DNA of 53,845 nt from NCBI GenBank assembly GCA_031291645.1, contig JARLIQ010000066.1:1-53845 (forward strand), written 5' to 3'. The position numbers and the translations under genes were made by a program. The first letter of the stretch is position 1. Each line of letters starts with the position of its first letter. Origin of the DNA: Caulobacteraceae bacterium. Its GTDB lineage: Bacteria > Pseudomonadota > Alphaproteobacteria > Caulobacterales > Caulobacteraceae. Under the pieces are notes generated by a model that worked only from the letters and a program-made list of their open reading frames with translations, was not told where the DNA came from and did no database searches. Positions 31,408-39,463 of this stretch are shown here, in pieces.

Positions 31408-32043
31408 ATGGAATCGGCAATCCACATCGGCGCGCCACCGCCAGGCCGGCGCAAGCTGCGCAAGGCGCCGATGGACCGCCGCCGCGATCTGCTGGCGATG
31501 ACCATCTCCTGCCTGGCGACGCTCGGGCCGCGCGGCGCGACCGGGCGGGAGATCTGCCGGCGGGCCGGCGTCTCGCACGGGCTGCTGCGGCACTATTTCG
31601 ACAATCCCGAGACCCTGTTCCTCGAGGCCTACAAGGACCTCTGCGACCGGTTCCTGGCCGAGTTCGAGCGGCGCCTGCTGGACGAGAGCCTGGATCCCTG
31701 GCGCGCGCTCGACACCTTCTTCGAGGTGCTGTTCTCGGAAACCTGGGCCAATTCCGAGGTGCTGGGCGCCTGGACCGCCTTCTGGACCCTGACCCGGTCG
31801 GACGAAGCCTTCGCCGAGGTCAACGCGGCGCACAACGACCGGCTGCGCGAACTGCTGGAACTGGCGCTGCGCCGCCTGCCCGGCCCCTGCGCGCCGGGCG
31901 TCGACTACGCCAGCGCCACCATGATCCTGTCCTCGGTGATGGACGGGCTCTGGCTGGAGTTCTGCCTCAGGCCCGAGGCGCCCAAGCGGGCCGAGGCGGT
32001 GGAGCTCTGCCGGCTGACCCTGCGCCGGCTGATGGCGCGCTGA
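31408..32043 (+). CDS. BetI-like TetR family regulator
   Basis: A 211-residue repressor. The helix-turn-helix is GATGREICRRAGVSHGLLRHYF, and the C-terminal part resembles BetI (EVLGAWTAFWTLTRSDEAFAEVNAAHNDRL), the choline/betaine-responsive branch. AAGGGG six bases before the ATG at 31408 decides the start; ATG at 31471 would begin at MDRRRDLLAM and also fit. It is the third gene of the flavoprotein 2-permease unit and the only regulator in the 16.7-34.6 kb region, so it is the best candidate to bind the shared 16-bp motif, including the copy before its own operon. Ligand likely an N-methylated compound (inference). Confidence 0.82.
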   Translation: MESAIHIGAPPPGRRKLRKAPMDRRRDLLAMTISCLATLGPRGATGREICRRAGVSHGLLRHYFDNPETLFLEAYKDLCDRFLAEFERRLLDESLDPWRALDTFFEVLFSETWANSEVLGAWTAFWTLTRSDEAFAEVNAAHNDRLRELLELALRRLPGPCAPGVDYASATMILSSVMDGLWLEFCLRPEAPKRAEAVELCRLTLRRLMAR

Positions 32044-32125
32044 GCGCACAAAACGGCCCGCGACACCCCCGCCCTGCCCGCGCCATGAGCAGCCCGGCGC
32101 ACCCCGGCTTGCGCGCCGCATTTTG

Positions 32126-32141
32126 TTGGACATTTGTCTAA
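32126..32141 (+). promoter_or_regulatory. Regulon motif copy D (TonB receptor)
   Basis: TTGGACATTTGTCTAA, the most symmetric copy: TTGGACA and TGTCTAA are inverted repeats with one mismatch around a 2-base centre. It lies 66 bases before the receptor ATG and 82 bases after the regulator stop, in the only gap between them. Its size and symmetry suit a TetR-type dimer. Confidence 0.65.
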
Positions 32142-32207
32142 GATTGGAGAAGTCTCGATCCCGTGACGGTTTGCGGGCCGCGCCCGCCGACGAGAGGGGG
32201 ACGCCAC

Positions 32208-34565
32208 ATGTCATTGAACGGATTGCGGATTCGGGGTCCGCATCGATCCGCGCGCCTGCGCGCCGCGCTAGGGGTCTCGACCGCCCTCGTGGCCGCCTCG
32301 GCGGTCCGGGCGGAGACGGCGGCGAGCCCGCCGCCCGCGGCCGACACCTTGAGCGAGGTGATCGTCACCGCCCAGAAGCGGGAAGAGAACATCCAGTCCG
32401 TGCCGATCAGCGTCCAGGCGCTGAACACGCGTGTCATCGAGCGGATGAAGATCCAGAACTTCGAGGACTACGCCAAGCTGCTGCCCAGCGTGTCGTTCCA
32501 GACCACCGCGCCCGGCCAGACCAACGTCTACATGCGCGGCGTCGCCACCGGCGGCGACGGCCTGGCCGTGGGCTCCCTGCCCAGCGTCGGCACCTATCTG
32601 GACGAGCAGCCGGTCACCACCATCCTGGGCGCGCTCGACGTCCACATCTATGACATCGCCCGGATCGAGGCCCTGGCCGGGCCGCAGGGCACGCTGTTCG
32701 GCGCCAGCTCCGAGGCCGGCACCCTGCGCATCATCACCAACAAGCCGGACACCAGCGGCTTCTCGGCCGGCTACACCCTGCAGGGCAACACCGTCGACCA
32801 CGGCGGCCAGGGCTATCTGGCCGAAGGCTTCGTCAACCAGCCGGTGTCCGACAAGGTCGCCATCCGCCTGGTCGCCTTCGACGAGCACGACGCCGGCTAC
32901 ATCGATAGCGTGGCCGAGACCCGCTACTATCCGACCGCCGGCCTGACGGTCGGCAACGCGCCCTATGTGAAGAAGAACTTCAACACCGTCGACAGTTACG
33001 GCGGGCGGGCGGCGCTGAAGATCGACCTGAACGACAACTGGACGATCACCCCCACGGTGATGGGCCAGGAGCAGCGGACCAAGGGGGTCTTCTCCTACGA
33101 GCCCGCGGTCGGCGACCTGCAGGTCGCCCGCTTCGGCCCGGACTACGGCAAGGACGCCTGGATGCAGGCGGCCCTGACCATCCAGGGCAAGATCGGCAAG
33201 TTCGACCTGACCTATTCCGGCGGCTACATGAACCGCCGGATCCAGATGCATTCCGACTATTCGGACTATTCGTACTTCTACGACGCCCTCTACGGCTATG
33301 TGCACTACGACAACGCCGGCGACATCATCAATCCGAACCAGGAACTGGTGGTCGACAGCCGCTATTCGAAGCAGAGCCACGAGCTGCGCATCCAGTCCCC
33401 GGCGAGCGACCGGCTGCGGTTCACCGCCGGCCTGTTCTACCAGAAGCAGATCAACCACTATCAGAGCCAGTACTTCATCCAGGGCCTGTCGGACGCGGAG
33501 TCGATCACCGGCCAGCCGGGCGTCTACTACCTGAACCAGCAGAAGCGGATCGACCGCGACTACGCCGCCTTCGGCGAGGTCGCCTACGACCTCACCAGCC
33601 ACCTGACCGCCACCCTGGGCGGGCGGCTCTATCGCTACGACAACACGGTCACCGGCTTCTTCGGCTTCAAGACCACCGAGGCGATCTGCTTCGCGCCCAG
33701 CGCCAACCTGTCCAAGCTGCCGTGCGTCAACATCGACAAGGCCGCCAAGCGCGACGGCGAGACCTATCGCTTCAACCTGACCTACAAGTTCGACCCGGAC
33801 CGGATGGTCTATTTCACCGTCTCGGACGGCTATCGGCCGGGCGGGATCAACCGCCGCGCCTCGCTGGGCGCCTATGAGCCGGACTTCCTGACCAACTACG
33901 AGCTGGGGTGGAAGACCCAGTGGTTCGACCACCGCCTGCGGTTCAACGGCGCGGTCTATCTGGAGGACTGGAACAACGTCCAGTTCAACTTCTCCGGGGC
34001 GAACGGCATCACCGACATTCTCAACGCCGGCAACGCCCAGGTGAAGGGGGTCGAGACCGACCTGTCGTGGGTGATCCTGCACGGCCTGACCCTGAGCGGG
34101 GCGGCGGCCTATACCGATGCGCGGATGCTGACCAACTACTGCGCGCTCAAGACCAGCAACGCCAACTGCAGCGACCCGGGCGACTCGATCCTCGCGCCCA
34201 AGGGGACCCAACTGCCGGTCACGCCCCAGTTCAAGGGCAACCTGACCCTGCGCTACGAGTTCGACCTGGGGCCGTTCGCCGCCCACCTGCAGGGCTCGGT
34301 GGTCAACCAGAGCGCCGCGCGGTCCGACCTTCGCCTGCTGCAGAACGCGATCGTCGGCGACCAGCGGGCGTTCACCGTGGTCGACTTCACCTCCGGCCTG
34401 GCCCGCGGGAACACCTCGGTCGAGCTGTTCGTCAAGAACCTGCTGGACGAGCGGGCCCAGCTCTACCGCTACACCGAATGCGCCGCCACGACCTGCGGCG
34501 CGCGGGTCTACGTCACCCCTGACCAGCCGCGGACCATCGGCCTCGAACTGTCGCAGAAGTTCTAG
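32208..34565 (+). CDS. TonB-dependent outer-membrane receptor
   Basis: A 785-residue receptor. After an N-terminal signal peptide (cut near AVRAETAA) comes a TonB-box-like EVIVTAQKREENIQSVPISV, the plug (about 50-160, with VYMRGVATGGDG and GPQGTLFGASSEAGTLRIITNKP) and a 22-strand barrel ending TIGLELSQKF. The ATG is preceded by GAGAGGGGG. It has the form common in Caulobacterales and sphingomonads, where such receptors import plant or aromatic compounds and not only siderophores. The regulon motif in its promoter ties it to the Rieske/sarcosine oxidase genes; it likely brings the substrate across the outer membrane. Confidence 0.92.
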   Translation: MSLNGLRIRGPHRSARLRAALGVSTALVAASAVRAETAASPPPAADTLSEVIVTAQKREENIQSVPISVQALNTRVIERMKIQNFEDYAKLLPSVSFQTTAPGQTNVYMRGVATGGDGLAVGSLPSVGTYLDEQPVTTILGALDVHIYDIARIEALAGPQGTLFGASSEAGTLRIITNKPDTSGFSAGYTLQGNTVDHGGQGYLAEGFVNQPVSDKVAIRLVAFDEHDAGYIDSVAETRYYPTAGLTVGNAPYVKKNFNTVDSYGGRAALKIDLNDNWTITPTVMGQEQRTKGVFSYEPAVGDLQVARFGPDYGKDAWMQAALTIQGKIGKFDLTYSGGYMNRRIQMHSDYSDYSYFYDALYGYVHYDNAGDIINPNQELVVDSRYSKQSHELRIQSPASDRLRFTAGLFYQKQINHYQSQYFIQGLSDAESITGQPGVYYLNQQKRIDRDYAAFGEVAYDLTSHLTATLGGRLYRYDNTVTGFFGFKTTEAICFAPSANLSKLPCVNIDKAAKRDGETYRFNLTYKFDPDRMVYFTVSDGYRPGGINRRASLGAYEPDFLTNYELGWKTQWFDHRLRFNGAVYLEDWNNVQFNFSGANGITDILNAGNAQVKGVETDLSWVILHGLTLSGAAAYTDARMLTNYCALKTSNANCSDPGDSILAPKGTQLPVTPQFKGNLTLRYEFDLGPFAAHLQGSVVNQSAARSDLRLLQNAIVGDQRAFTVVDFTSGLARGNTSVELFVKNLLDERAQLYRYTECAATTCGARVYVTPDQPRTIGLELSQKF

Positions 34566-34601
34566 CGGCGGCCCGGGCCCTCGCGGCGTGACCGGGCGGG
34601 C

Positions 34602-36191
34602 CTATTCGGCCGCCACCTGCATGGGATCGCGCAGCTTGGCCGAGTAATGCGAGGCGTTCATCGTGCCCATCGACGCCTCGCGGGCGAAGCGGATCAGGTG
34701 GCGGGAGATCAGCCCCGCCTGGATCACCGGTTCGATCTGGCCCGTCTTCAGCTTGGGCCAGGCGTAGGCCCAGAACTCGCGGCGATAGTCGCTGCGCACC
34801 CCGACCTTCCACAGGATCTTGGCCAGCAGGCCCAGGCCCAGGCGGATGTTGCGCCAGGAGGCGCGCTGCGGGCTGGCCGGGCGAGGGAAGCGGTTGGGGT
34901 AGGTGTTGGTCACCTGGTGCTCGTAGCGGGCGAACAGGGCGGCCGGCGAATAGGCCTTGGCCGTGGTCTCGCGCCACATGCCGACCACGTCCTCGTAGGG
35001 CAGTACGAAATCGACGTTCGACTCGCGCTCGTCGTCGTGGATCAGCCGGCCCGCGCGCTGCAGCCGGTCCCACAGCGGCGTCTTGGGCAGGGCCTGCAGC
35101 AGGTTGATGGTCAGCATCGGGATGCGCGACAGCTCGATGAAGTCGAGGATCGCCTGGCCGGACTCCAGGGTGTCGGTGTCCAGGCCGAGGATGATCCCCG
35201 AGACCACCTCCATGCCGTAGCTGTTGAGCGTCTCGATCCCCTCCAGGATCGGCACCATCATGTTGTGCGACTTGCTCATCGCCTTGAGCGCCTCGGGCTC
35301 GGGCGTCTCGATGCCGCAGAAGATGGTCTCGAAGCCGGCCTCGCGCATCATCGCCAGGATCTCCGGCGCGCGGGCGATGTTCAGCGTGGCCTCGCAGGCG
35401 AAGGAGAGCGCATAGCCGTTGCGCTTCTGCCATTCAATCAGGTGCGGCAGCAGCTCCTTCACCGCCCGGCGGTTGCCGATGAAGTTGTCGTCGACGAAGT
35501 AGACGGCGTTGTTGACCCCGCAGACCACCAGCTTGTCGAGTTCGGCGGTGATCTGCCCGGGCGTCTTCAGCCGCGGGACCCGGCCGTAGAGGCCCGGGAT
35601 GTCGCAGAACTCGCACTGGTAGGGGCAGCCGGACGAGAACTGGATGCTGCCTAGGAAATAACGGTCGATCTCGGCCAGCTCGTAGGCCGGGGCCGGCATC
35701 TCGGTCAGCGGCCGGCGCTCCTTGGTGGTCAGCACCACCTGCGCAGCCGGGCGCGAGCAGTCGTCGGCCAGGCGGGCGAACAGCGCCTCGGTCGCGTCAC
35801 CTAGCTCGCCCACGTGCAGATAGTCGAAGTCGGGATAGTAGTCCGGACAGGCCGAGACCGACGGTCCACCCAGCACCGTCACCCGGCCCGCCGCATGGGC
35901 CCGGCGGCGGATGTCGTGGATCTGCTCGCGCTGGACATGCATGCCGCTGACGAACACCACCTCGGCCCAGGCGAAATCGGCGTCCGTGGCGGGGGTCATG
36001 TTCTCGTCGACGAACCGCACGGTCCAGGACGGCGGCAGGGACGCGGCGATGACCAGCAGCCCCTGGGGCGGCATGAAGGCCCTGACGTCGTCCATCAGTT
36101 CGTAGGCGTATTCGAAGGTGCCGAACGAGGGCACGTACCGCGGCGATACGCAAAGCACGCGGCGGGAGGTCAACTGGTCAGACCCGGTCAT
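34602..36191 (-). CDS. hpnP: B12-binding radical SAM protein, HpnP-like (hopanoid C-2 methylase)
   Basis: A 529-residue protein. Residues about 10-150 form a cobalamin-binding-type domain ([19 protein letters not shown]). The radical SAM cluster motif is C189-x3-C193-x2-C196 in [18 protein letters not shown]. The following [38 protein letters not shown] and [19 protein letters not shown] match HpnP as I know it, and a DUF4070-like C-terminal part ends in the [10 protein letters not shown] region. HpnP adds the C-2 methyl of 2-methylhopanoids at the inner membrane. The ATG at 36191 starts a compact protein; a perfect EcfG-type promoter lies upstream, as reported for hpnP in Rhodopseudomonas. 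Other hopanoid genes are not in the window. A related lipid methylase is possible. Confidence 0.72.
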   Translation of the reverse strand: MTGSDQLTSRRVLCVSPRYVPSFGTFEYAYELMDDVRAFMPPQGLLVIAASLPPSWTVRFVDENMTPATDADFAWAEVVFVSGMHVQREQIHDIRRRAHAAGRVTVLGGPSVSACPDYYPDFDYLHVGELGDATEALFARLADDCSRPAAQVVLTTKERRPLTEMPAPAYELAEIDRYFLGSIQFSSGCPYQCEFCDIPGLYGRVPRLKTPGQITAELDKLVVCGVNNAVYFVDDNFIGNRRAVKELLPHLIEWQKRNGYALSFACEATLNIARAPEILAMMREAGFETIFCGIETPEPEALKAMSKSHNMMVPILEGIETLNSYGMEVVSGIILGLDTDTLESGQAILDFIELSRIPMLTINLLQALPKTPLWDRLQRAGRLIHDDERESNVDFVLPYEDVVGMWRETTAKAYSPAALFARYEHQVTNTYPNRFPRPASPQRASWRNIRLGLGLLAKILWKVGVRSDYRREFWAYAWPKLKTGQIEPVIQAGLISRHLIRFAREASMGTMNASHYSAKLRDPMQVAAE

Positions 36192-36496
36192 CAAGCGTCC
36201 GCGCCTTCTGCAAAGCGCCTTCCAAAGTGACCGGACCAACCGGCGTTCGTCGCAGAACGCCACACAAGCTTGGTGGTTCCGGTCAAAGCGCAACCTATAC
36301 ACAGCGGAACCCGCCAACGGAGGCAAGGGCGGATATCGCGCCTCGCCATCAAACTTCCGCGGCCCTGTTGGTCAAGGCGCCGCGCAAAGCCAAGCCAGCG
36401 CGCCGACAACATATCAAGGCGTGATATTATCTCTCGAGACGCGCTGCGCCTGGGATTTCAATCACGCCGAGAGCGTTTGGCGCGCCTCGCGCCCGT
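36192..36496. other. Intergenic region between hpnP-like gene and cydX
   Basis: About 305 bases without a gene. It holds the hpnP promoter (separate entry) and the end of the cyd transcript. A possible stem, GGCGTGAT at 36419-36426 with ATCACGCC at 36461-36468, flanks a 34-base loop downstream of cydX; without a T-run it is a weak terminator candidate. Open frames through this region on the plus strand look spurious. Confidence 0.5.
36256..36280 (-). promoter_or_regulatory. EcfG (general stress sigma) type promoter of the hpnP-like gene
   Basis: On the minus strand GGAAC (36276-36280) is followed after exactly 16 bases by CGTT (36256-36259). This is the alphaproteobacterial EcfG consensus GGAAC-N16/17-CGTT. 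The start codon lies about 65 bases downstream, leaving a leader of about 55 bases. It predicts induction in the general stress response. Confidence 0.72.
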
Positions 36497-36619
36497 TCAG
36501 GACGGATCGTCCGCCCCCTCGTCGCCACCGTCGGACAGGTGAAGCTCGTGCCACAGCCCGTTGAGCACGGCGAAGGCGACGGCCAACCCGACGCCGAGAA
36601 TCCAGCTGAAATACCACAT
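36497..36619 (-). CDS. cydX: CydX small subunit of cytochrome bd oxidase
   Basis: A 40-residue single-helix membrane protein missed by length filters. It begins MWYFSWILGVGLAVAFAVLN, the CydX/YbgT signature with its conserved tryptophans and tyrosine, then GLWHELHL and an acidic tail. CydX stabilises the haems of CydAB. It follows cydB by 12 bases on the same transcript. The position and sequence leave little doubt. Confidence 0.92.
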   Translation of the reverse strand: MWYFSWILGVGLAVAFAVLNGLWHELHLSDGGDEGADDPS

Positions 36620-36631
36620 GGCCGGGTCTCC

Positions 36632-37780
36632 TCAGTAGAGGTCGGGGTTGGTTGCGAGCGCGGCCTGGGTCGAGCGGCCCCACATCACCTTGAACGCCCA
36701 GGCGGTGTAGATCAGCACGATCGGCAGGAAGACCACCGTCACCAGCAGCATGATGAACAGGGTCAGATGGCTGGAGGAGGCGTTGAACACCGTCAGGCTC
36801 GATTTCGGATCGATCGAGCTGGGCAGGATGAAGGGGAACATCGACAGCCCCACCGTCGCGATGATCCCGGTCGCGGAGAGCGAGGAGCCGGCGAGCGCCG
36901 GGGCCTCCTTGCCGGCGCGCACGCCGAACAGGGCCAGGACCGCGCCGAGGAAACCCAGCACCGGCGCCGCCCACATCCAGGGATGGGCCGAGAAGTTCAC
37001 AAGCCAGCCGCCAGCGGCCGCGACGCTCACCGTCCGCAGCGGGTTGGACGGCCCGGCCATGTCGACCGCGCCCTCGATGCGGAAGCCCAGGCCGCCGAAG
37101 GCTGCGAAGGCGTAGCCGGCGGCGAAGAGCACCAAGCTGGCGATCCCGGCGATGGTCCCGAACGCCCGCGCCCGGTCGCGCACCACGCCGGGCTCGGCCT
37201 TCAGCGTCAGCCAGGCCGAGCCGTGCAGCACCAGCATGGCGACGGAAAGCAGGCCGCACACCAGGGTGAAGGGGGTGAAGAGGCCGAAGAAGCCGCCCTC
37301 GTAAACGGTGCGAAGGTCGCTATCGAGGCGGAAGGGCACACCCTGCAGGACGTTGCCGACGGCGACGCCGAACACCAGGGCGGGCACGAAGCCGCCGATG
37401 AACAGCGCCCAGTCCCAGCTTGTCCGCCAGGCCGCGCCCGGCCGCTTGGAGCGGTACTTGAAGGCGACGGGCCGCAGGATCAGCGAGGCCAGCACCGCGA
37501 ACATGGCCAGGTAGAAGCCCGAGAAGCTGACCGCATAGACGAACGGCCAGGCCGCGAAGATCGCCCCGCCGCCCAGGATCAGCCACACCTGGTTGCCCTC
37601 CCAGGTGGGGGCGATGGTGTTGATCGCCATGCGCCGCTCCTTGTCGGTGCGGGCGACGAACGGCAGCAGGGCGGCGACGCCGAGATCGAAGCCGTCGGTC
37701 AGGGCGAAGCCGATCAGCAGGACGCCCATCAGCGCCCACCAGATGATCCGCAGGGTCGGATAGTCGAGGGGAAGATGCAT
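36632..37780 (-). CDS. cydB: Cytochrome bd ubiquinol oxidase subunit II
   Basis: A 382-residue inner-membrane subunit with about 9 helices that supports the bd oxidase core and quinol site. The start LDYPTLRIIWWALMGVLLIGFALTDGFDLGVAAL is diagnostic (TDGFDLG), and WEGNQVWLILGGGAIFAAWP follows. Length fits the family (about 380). It lies 12 bases after cydA and before cydX. The enzyme has high oxygen affinity and does not pump protons; it serves low-oxygen or stress respiration. Confidence 0.95.
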   Translation of the reverse strand: MHLPLDYPTLRIIWWALMGVLLIGFALTDGFDLGVAALLPFVARTDKERRMAINTIAPTWEGNQVWLILGGGAIFAAWPFVYAVSFSGFYLAMFAVLASLILRPVAFKYRSKRPGAAWRTSWDWALFIGGFVPALVFGVAVGNVLQGVPFRLDSDLRTVYEGGFFGLFTPFTLVCGLLSVAMLVLHGSAWLTLKAEPGVVRDRARAFGTIAGIASLVLFAAGYAFAAFGGLGFRIEGAVDMAGPSNPLRTVSVAAAGGWLVNFSAHPWMWAAPVLGFLGAVLALFGVRAGKEAPALAGSSLSATGIIATVGLSMFPFILPSSIDPKSSLTVFNASSSHLTLFIMLLVTVVFLPIVLIYTAWAFKVMWGRSTQAALATNPDLY

Positions 37781-37792
37781 GACGGCGTACTC

Positions 37793-39358
37793 CTAGTAGG
37801 CGCCGGCCGGGGCGGTGTCGCCGTGGGCCGTCTCCCCGTCGTCGTGATGGGCATAGGGGCCGCGGCGGACGGTCCGCACGATCAGGCCGATCTCGACCAC
37901 CGCCAGGGTCCCGTAGAGCAGGGTGAAGCCGGCGATCGTGGCCCAGATCTGGGGCGCGGTGAGGCTGGAGGCGCCCAGGAAGGTCGGCAGCACCCCGTCC
38001 ACCGCCCAGGGCTGGCGGCCCAGTTCGGCCAGGATCCAGCCCGATTCCATCGCCAGCCAGGGCAGCGGCATGACCACCACCGCCAGGCGCAGGAACCACT
38101 TGGCGTCGCAGGTGCGCCGGGTGGCCATGACGAAGGCCAGGGCGAAGAAGGCGATGAAGAAGAAGCCCACCCCCGCCATGGCGCGGAACAGGACGAACAT
38201 CACCGGCACGTTGGGCACGGTGTCCCAGGCCGCCTTCTGGATCGTCGCGGCGTCCGCGGTGCGCGGGTCGGCGACGTAGCGCTTGAGCAGCAGGCCATAG
38301 CCGAGGTCGCCGCGGTGGGCCTCGAACTGGGTCATCGCGGCGGTGTTCTTCGGGTCGGTCTTGAGCTTCTCGACCGCGTCATAGGCCACGACGCCGCTCT
38401 GGATGCGGTCCTGGGCCATGGCCACCAGCGGCAGGATGCCCACCACCGGCCGGTCCAGGCTGCGGGTCGCGATCAGGCCGAGCACATAGGGGACCTTGAT
38501 CGCCCCGTGGGTGGTGCGGTCGGCGACGCTGGGCAGGCCGACCAGGGTCAGGCCCGCGGGCGCCGGCTCGGTGTTCCACATCGCCTCCAGCGCGGCGAGC
38601 TTCATTTTCTGGTTGTCGGTCAGGGCGTAGCCGGACTCGTCGCCCAGCACCACCACCGACAGAGCCGCGGCCAGGCCGAACGAGGCCGCCACGGTCAAGG
38701 AGCGCTTGGCCACCCGCGGCCATTTGTTCTGCAGCAGCAGGATCGCCGAGATCCCGACCACGAACACCGCCGCCGTCAGGTAGCCGGCGCTGACCGTGTG
38801 GACGAACTTGGCCTGGGCCACCGGGTTGAACAGCACCGCCTTGAAGTCGGTGACCTCCATCCGCATGGTCTGGGGATTGAAGGCGGCGCCCGTCGGGTTC
38901 TGCATCCAGCCGTTGGCCACCAGGATCCACAGCGCCGACAGGTTCGAGCCCAGCGCCACCATGAAGGTGACGAACAGGTGGGCCTGTCTCGACAGCCGCT
39001 GCCAGCCGAAGAACATCAACCCGACGAAGGTCGCCTCCAGGAAGAAGGCCATCAGCCCTTCGATCGCCAGCGGCGCGCCGAAGATGTCGCCGACGTAGTG
39101 GGAGTAATAGGACCAGTTGGTCCCGAACTCGAACTCCATGGTCAGGCCGGTGGCGACGCCGAGCACGAAGTTGATGCCGAAGATGGTTCCCCAGAATCGG
39201 GTGATGGTCCGCCAGATCGGCCGACGGGTCATCACATAGAGGCTCTCCATAATGACCAGCATGAAGGAGAGGCCGAGGGTGAGGGGAACGAAGAGGAAAT
39301 GGTAGAGGGCGGTGAGAGCGAACTGCAGCCTGGACAGCTCGACGACGCTGGCGTCCAT
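37793..39358 (-). CDS. cydA: Cytochrome bd ubiquinol oxidase subunit I
   Basis: A 521-residue subunit carrying haems b558, b595 and d. Expected haem ligands are visible: His20 in ALYHFLFVPLTLG, the histidine in KFVHTVSAGYLTA and the methionine in LFRAMAGVGFF. GWVL-type and quinol-loop residues lie between about 240 and 330. The ATG at 39358 follows AAGGAGG; an upstream in-frame ATG lacks such a site. Size matches E. coli CydA (522), so this is the canonical enzyme rather than the cyanide-insensitive CIO form, though that is hard to decide by eye. Divergent from cydDC across 105 bases. Confidence 0.95.
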   Translation of the reverse strand: MDASVVELSRLQFALTALYHFLFVPLTLGLSFMLVIMESLYVMTRRPIWRTITRFWGTIFGINFVLGVATGLTMEFEFGTNWSYYSHYVGDIFGAPLAIEGLMAFFLEATFVGLMFFGWQRLSRQAHLFVTFMVALGSNLSALWILVANGWMQNPTGAAFNPQTMRMEVTDFKAVLFNPVAQAKFVHTVSAGYLTAAVFVVGISAILLLQNKWPRVAKRSLTVAASFGLAAALSVVVLGDESGYALTDNQKMKLAALEAMWNTEPAPAGLTLVGLPSVADRTTHGAIKVPYVLGLIATRSLDRPVVGILPLVAMAQDRIQSGVVAYDAVEKLKTDPKNTAAMTQFEAHRGDLGYGLLLKRYVADPRTADAATIQKAAWDTVPNVPVMFVLFRAMAGVGFFFIAFFALAFVMATRRTCDAKWFLRLAVVVMPLPWLAMESGWILAELGRQPWAVDGVLPTFLGASSLTAPQIWATIAGFTLLYGTLAVVEIGLIVRTVRRGPYAHHDDGETAHGDTAPAGAY

Positions 39359-39409
39359 GGAGGCCTCCTTGACTGCGGCCATCCAAAACCCGCCGGCGGC
39401 GGCCGCGCA

Positions 39410-39423
39410 TTGATGCAGCGCAA
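39410..39423. promoter_or_regulatory. FNR/FixK-like box between cydA and cydD
   Basis: TTGATGCAGCGCAA, matching TTG-N8-CAA with one perfect TTGAT half and a CGCAA half, as often seen in alphaproteobacterial FixK/FNR sites. Located 52 bases before the cydA ATG and 41 bases before the cydD ATG. It predicts low-oxygen control of both units. Confidence 0.5.
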
Positions 39424-39434
39424 TACACCTCTCC

Positions 39435-39460
39435 GGTAAATTAGAACATATGCATTTACC
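39435..39460. repeat. GGTAAAT-N12-ATTTACC inverted repeat before cydD
   Basis: Two 7-base arms around a 12-base A/T-rich centre, ending 3 bases before the cydD ATG. It is the most AT-rich patch in the region and occupies the place where a ribosome-binding site would be; no Shine-Dalgarno is seen. It could be an operator over the promoter of a nearly leaderless cydD transcript. Confidence 0.4.
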
Positions 39461-39463
39461 TTG

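Noticed and set aside
36539-39439. 966-codon plus-strand open frame opposite cydABX
   Set aside because: Histidine-, glutamine- and glycine-rich shadow of the cyd genes with no domain signs; arises from GC-biased codons.
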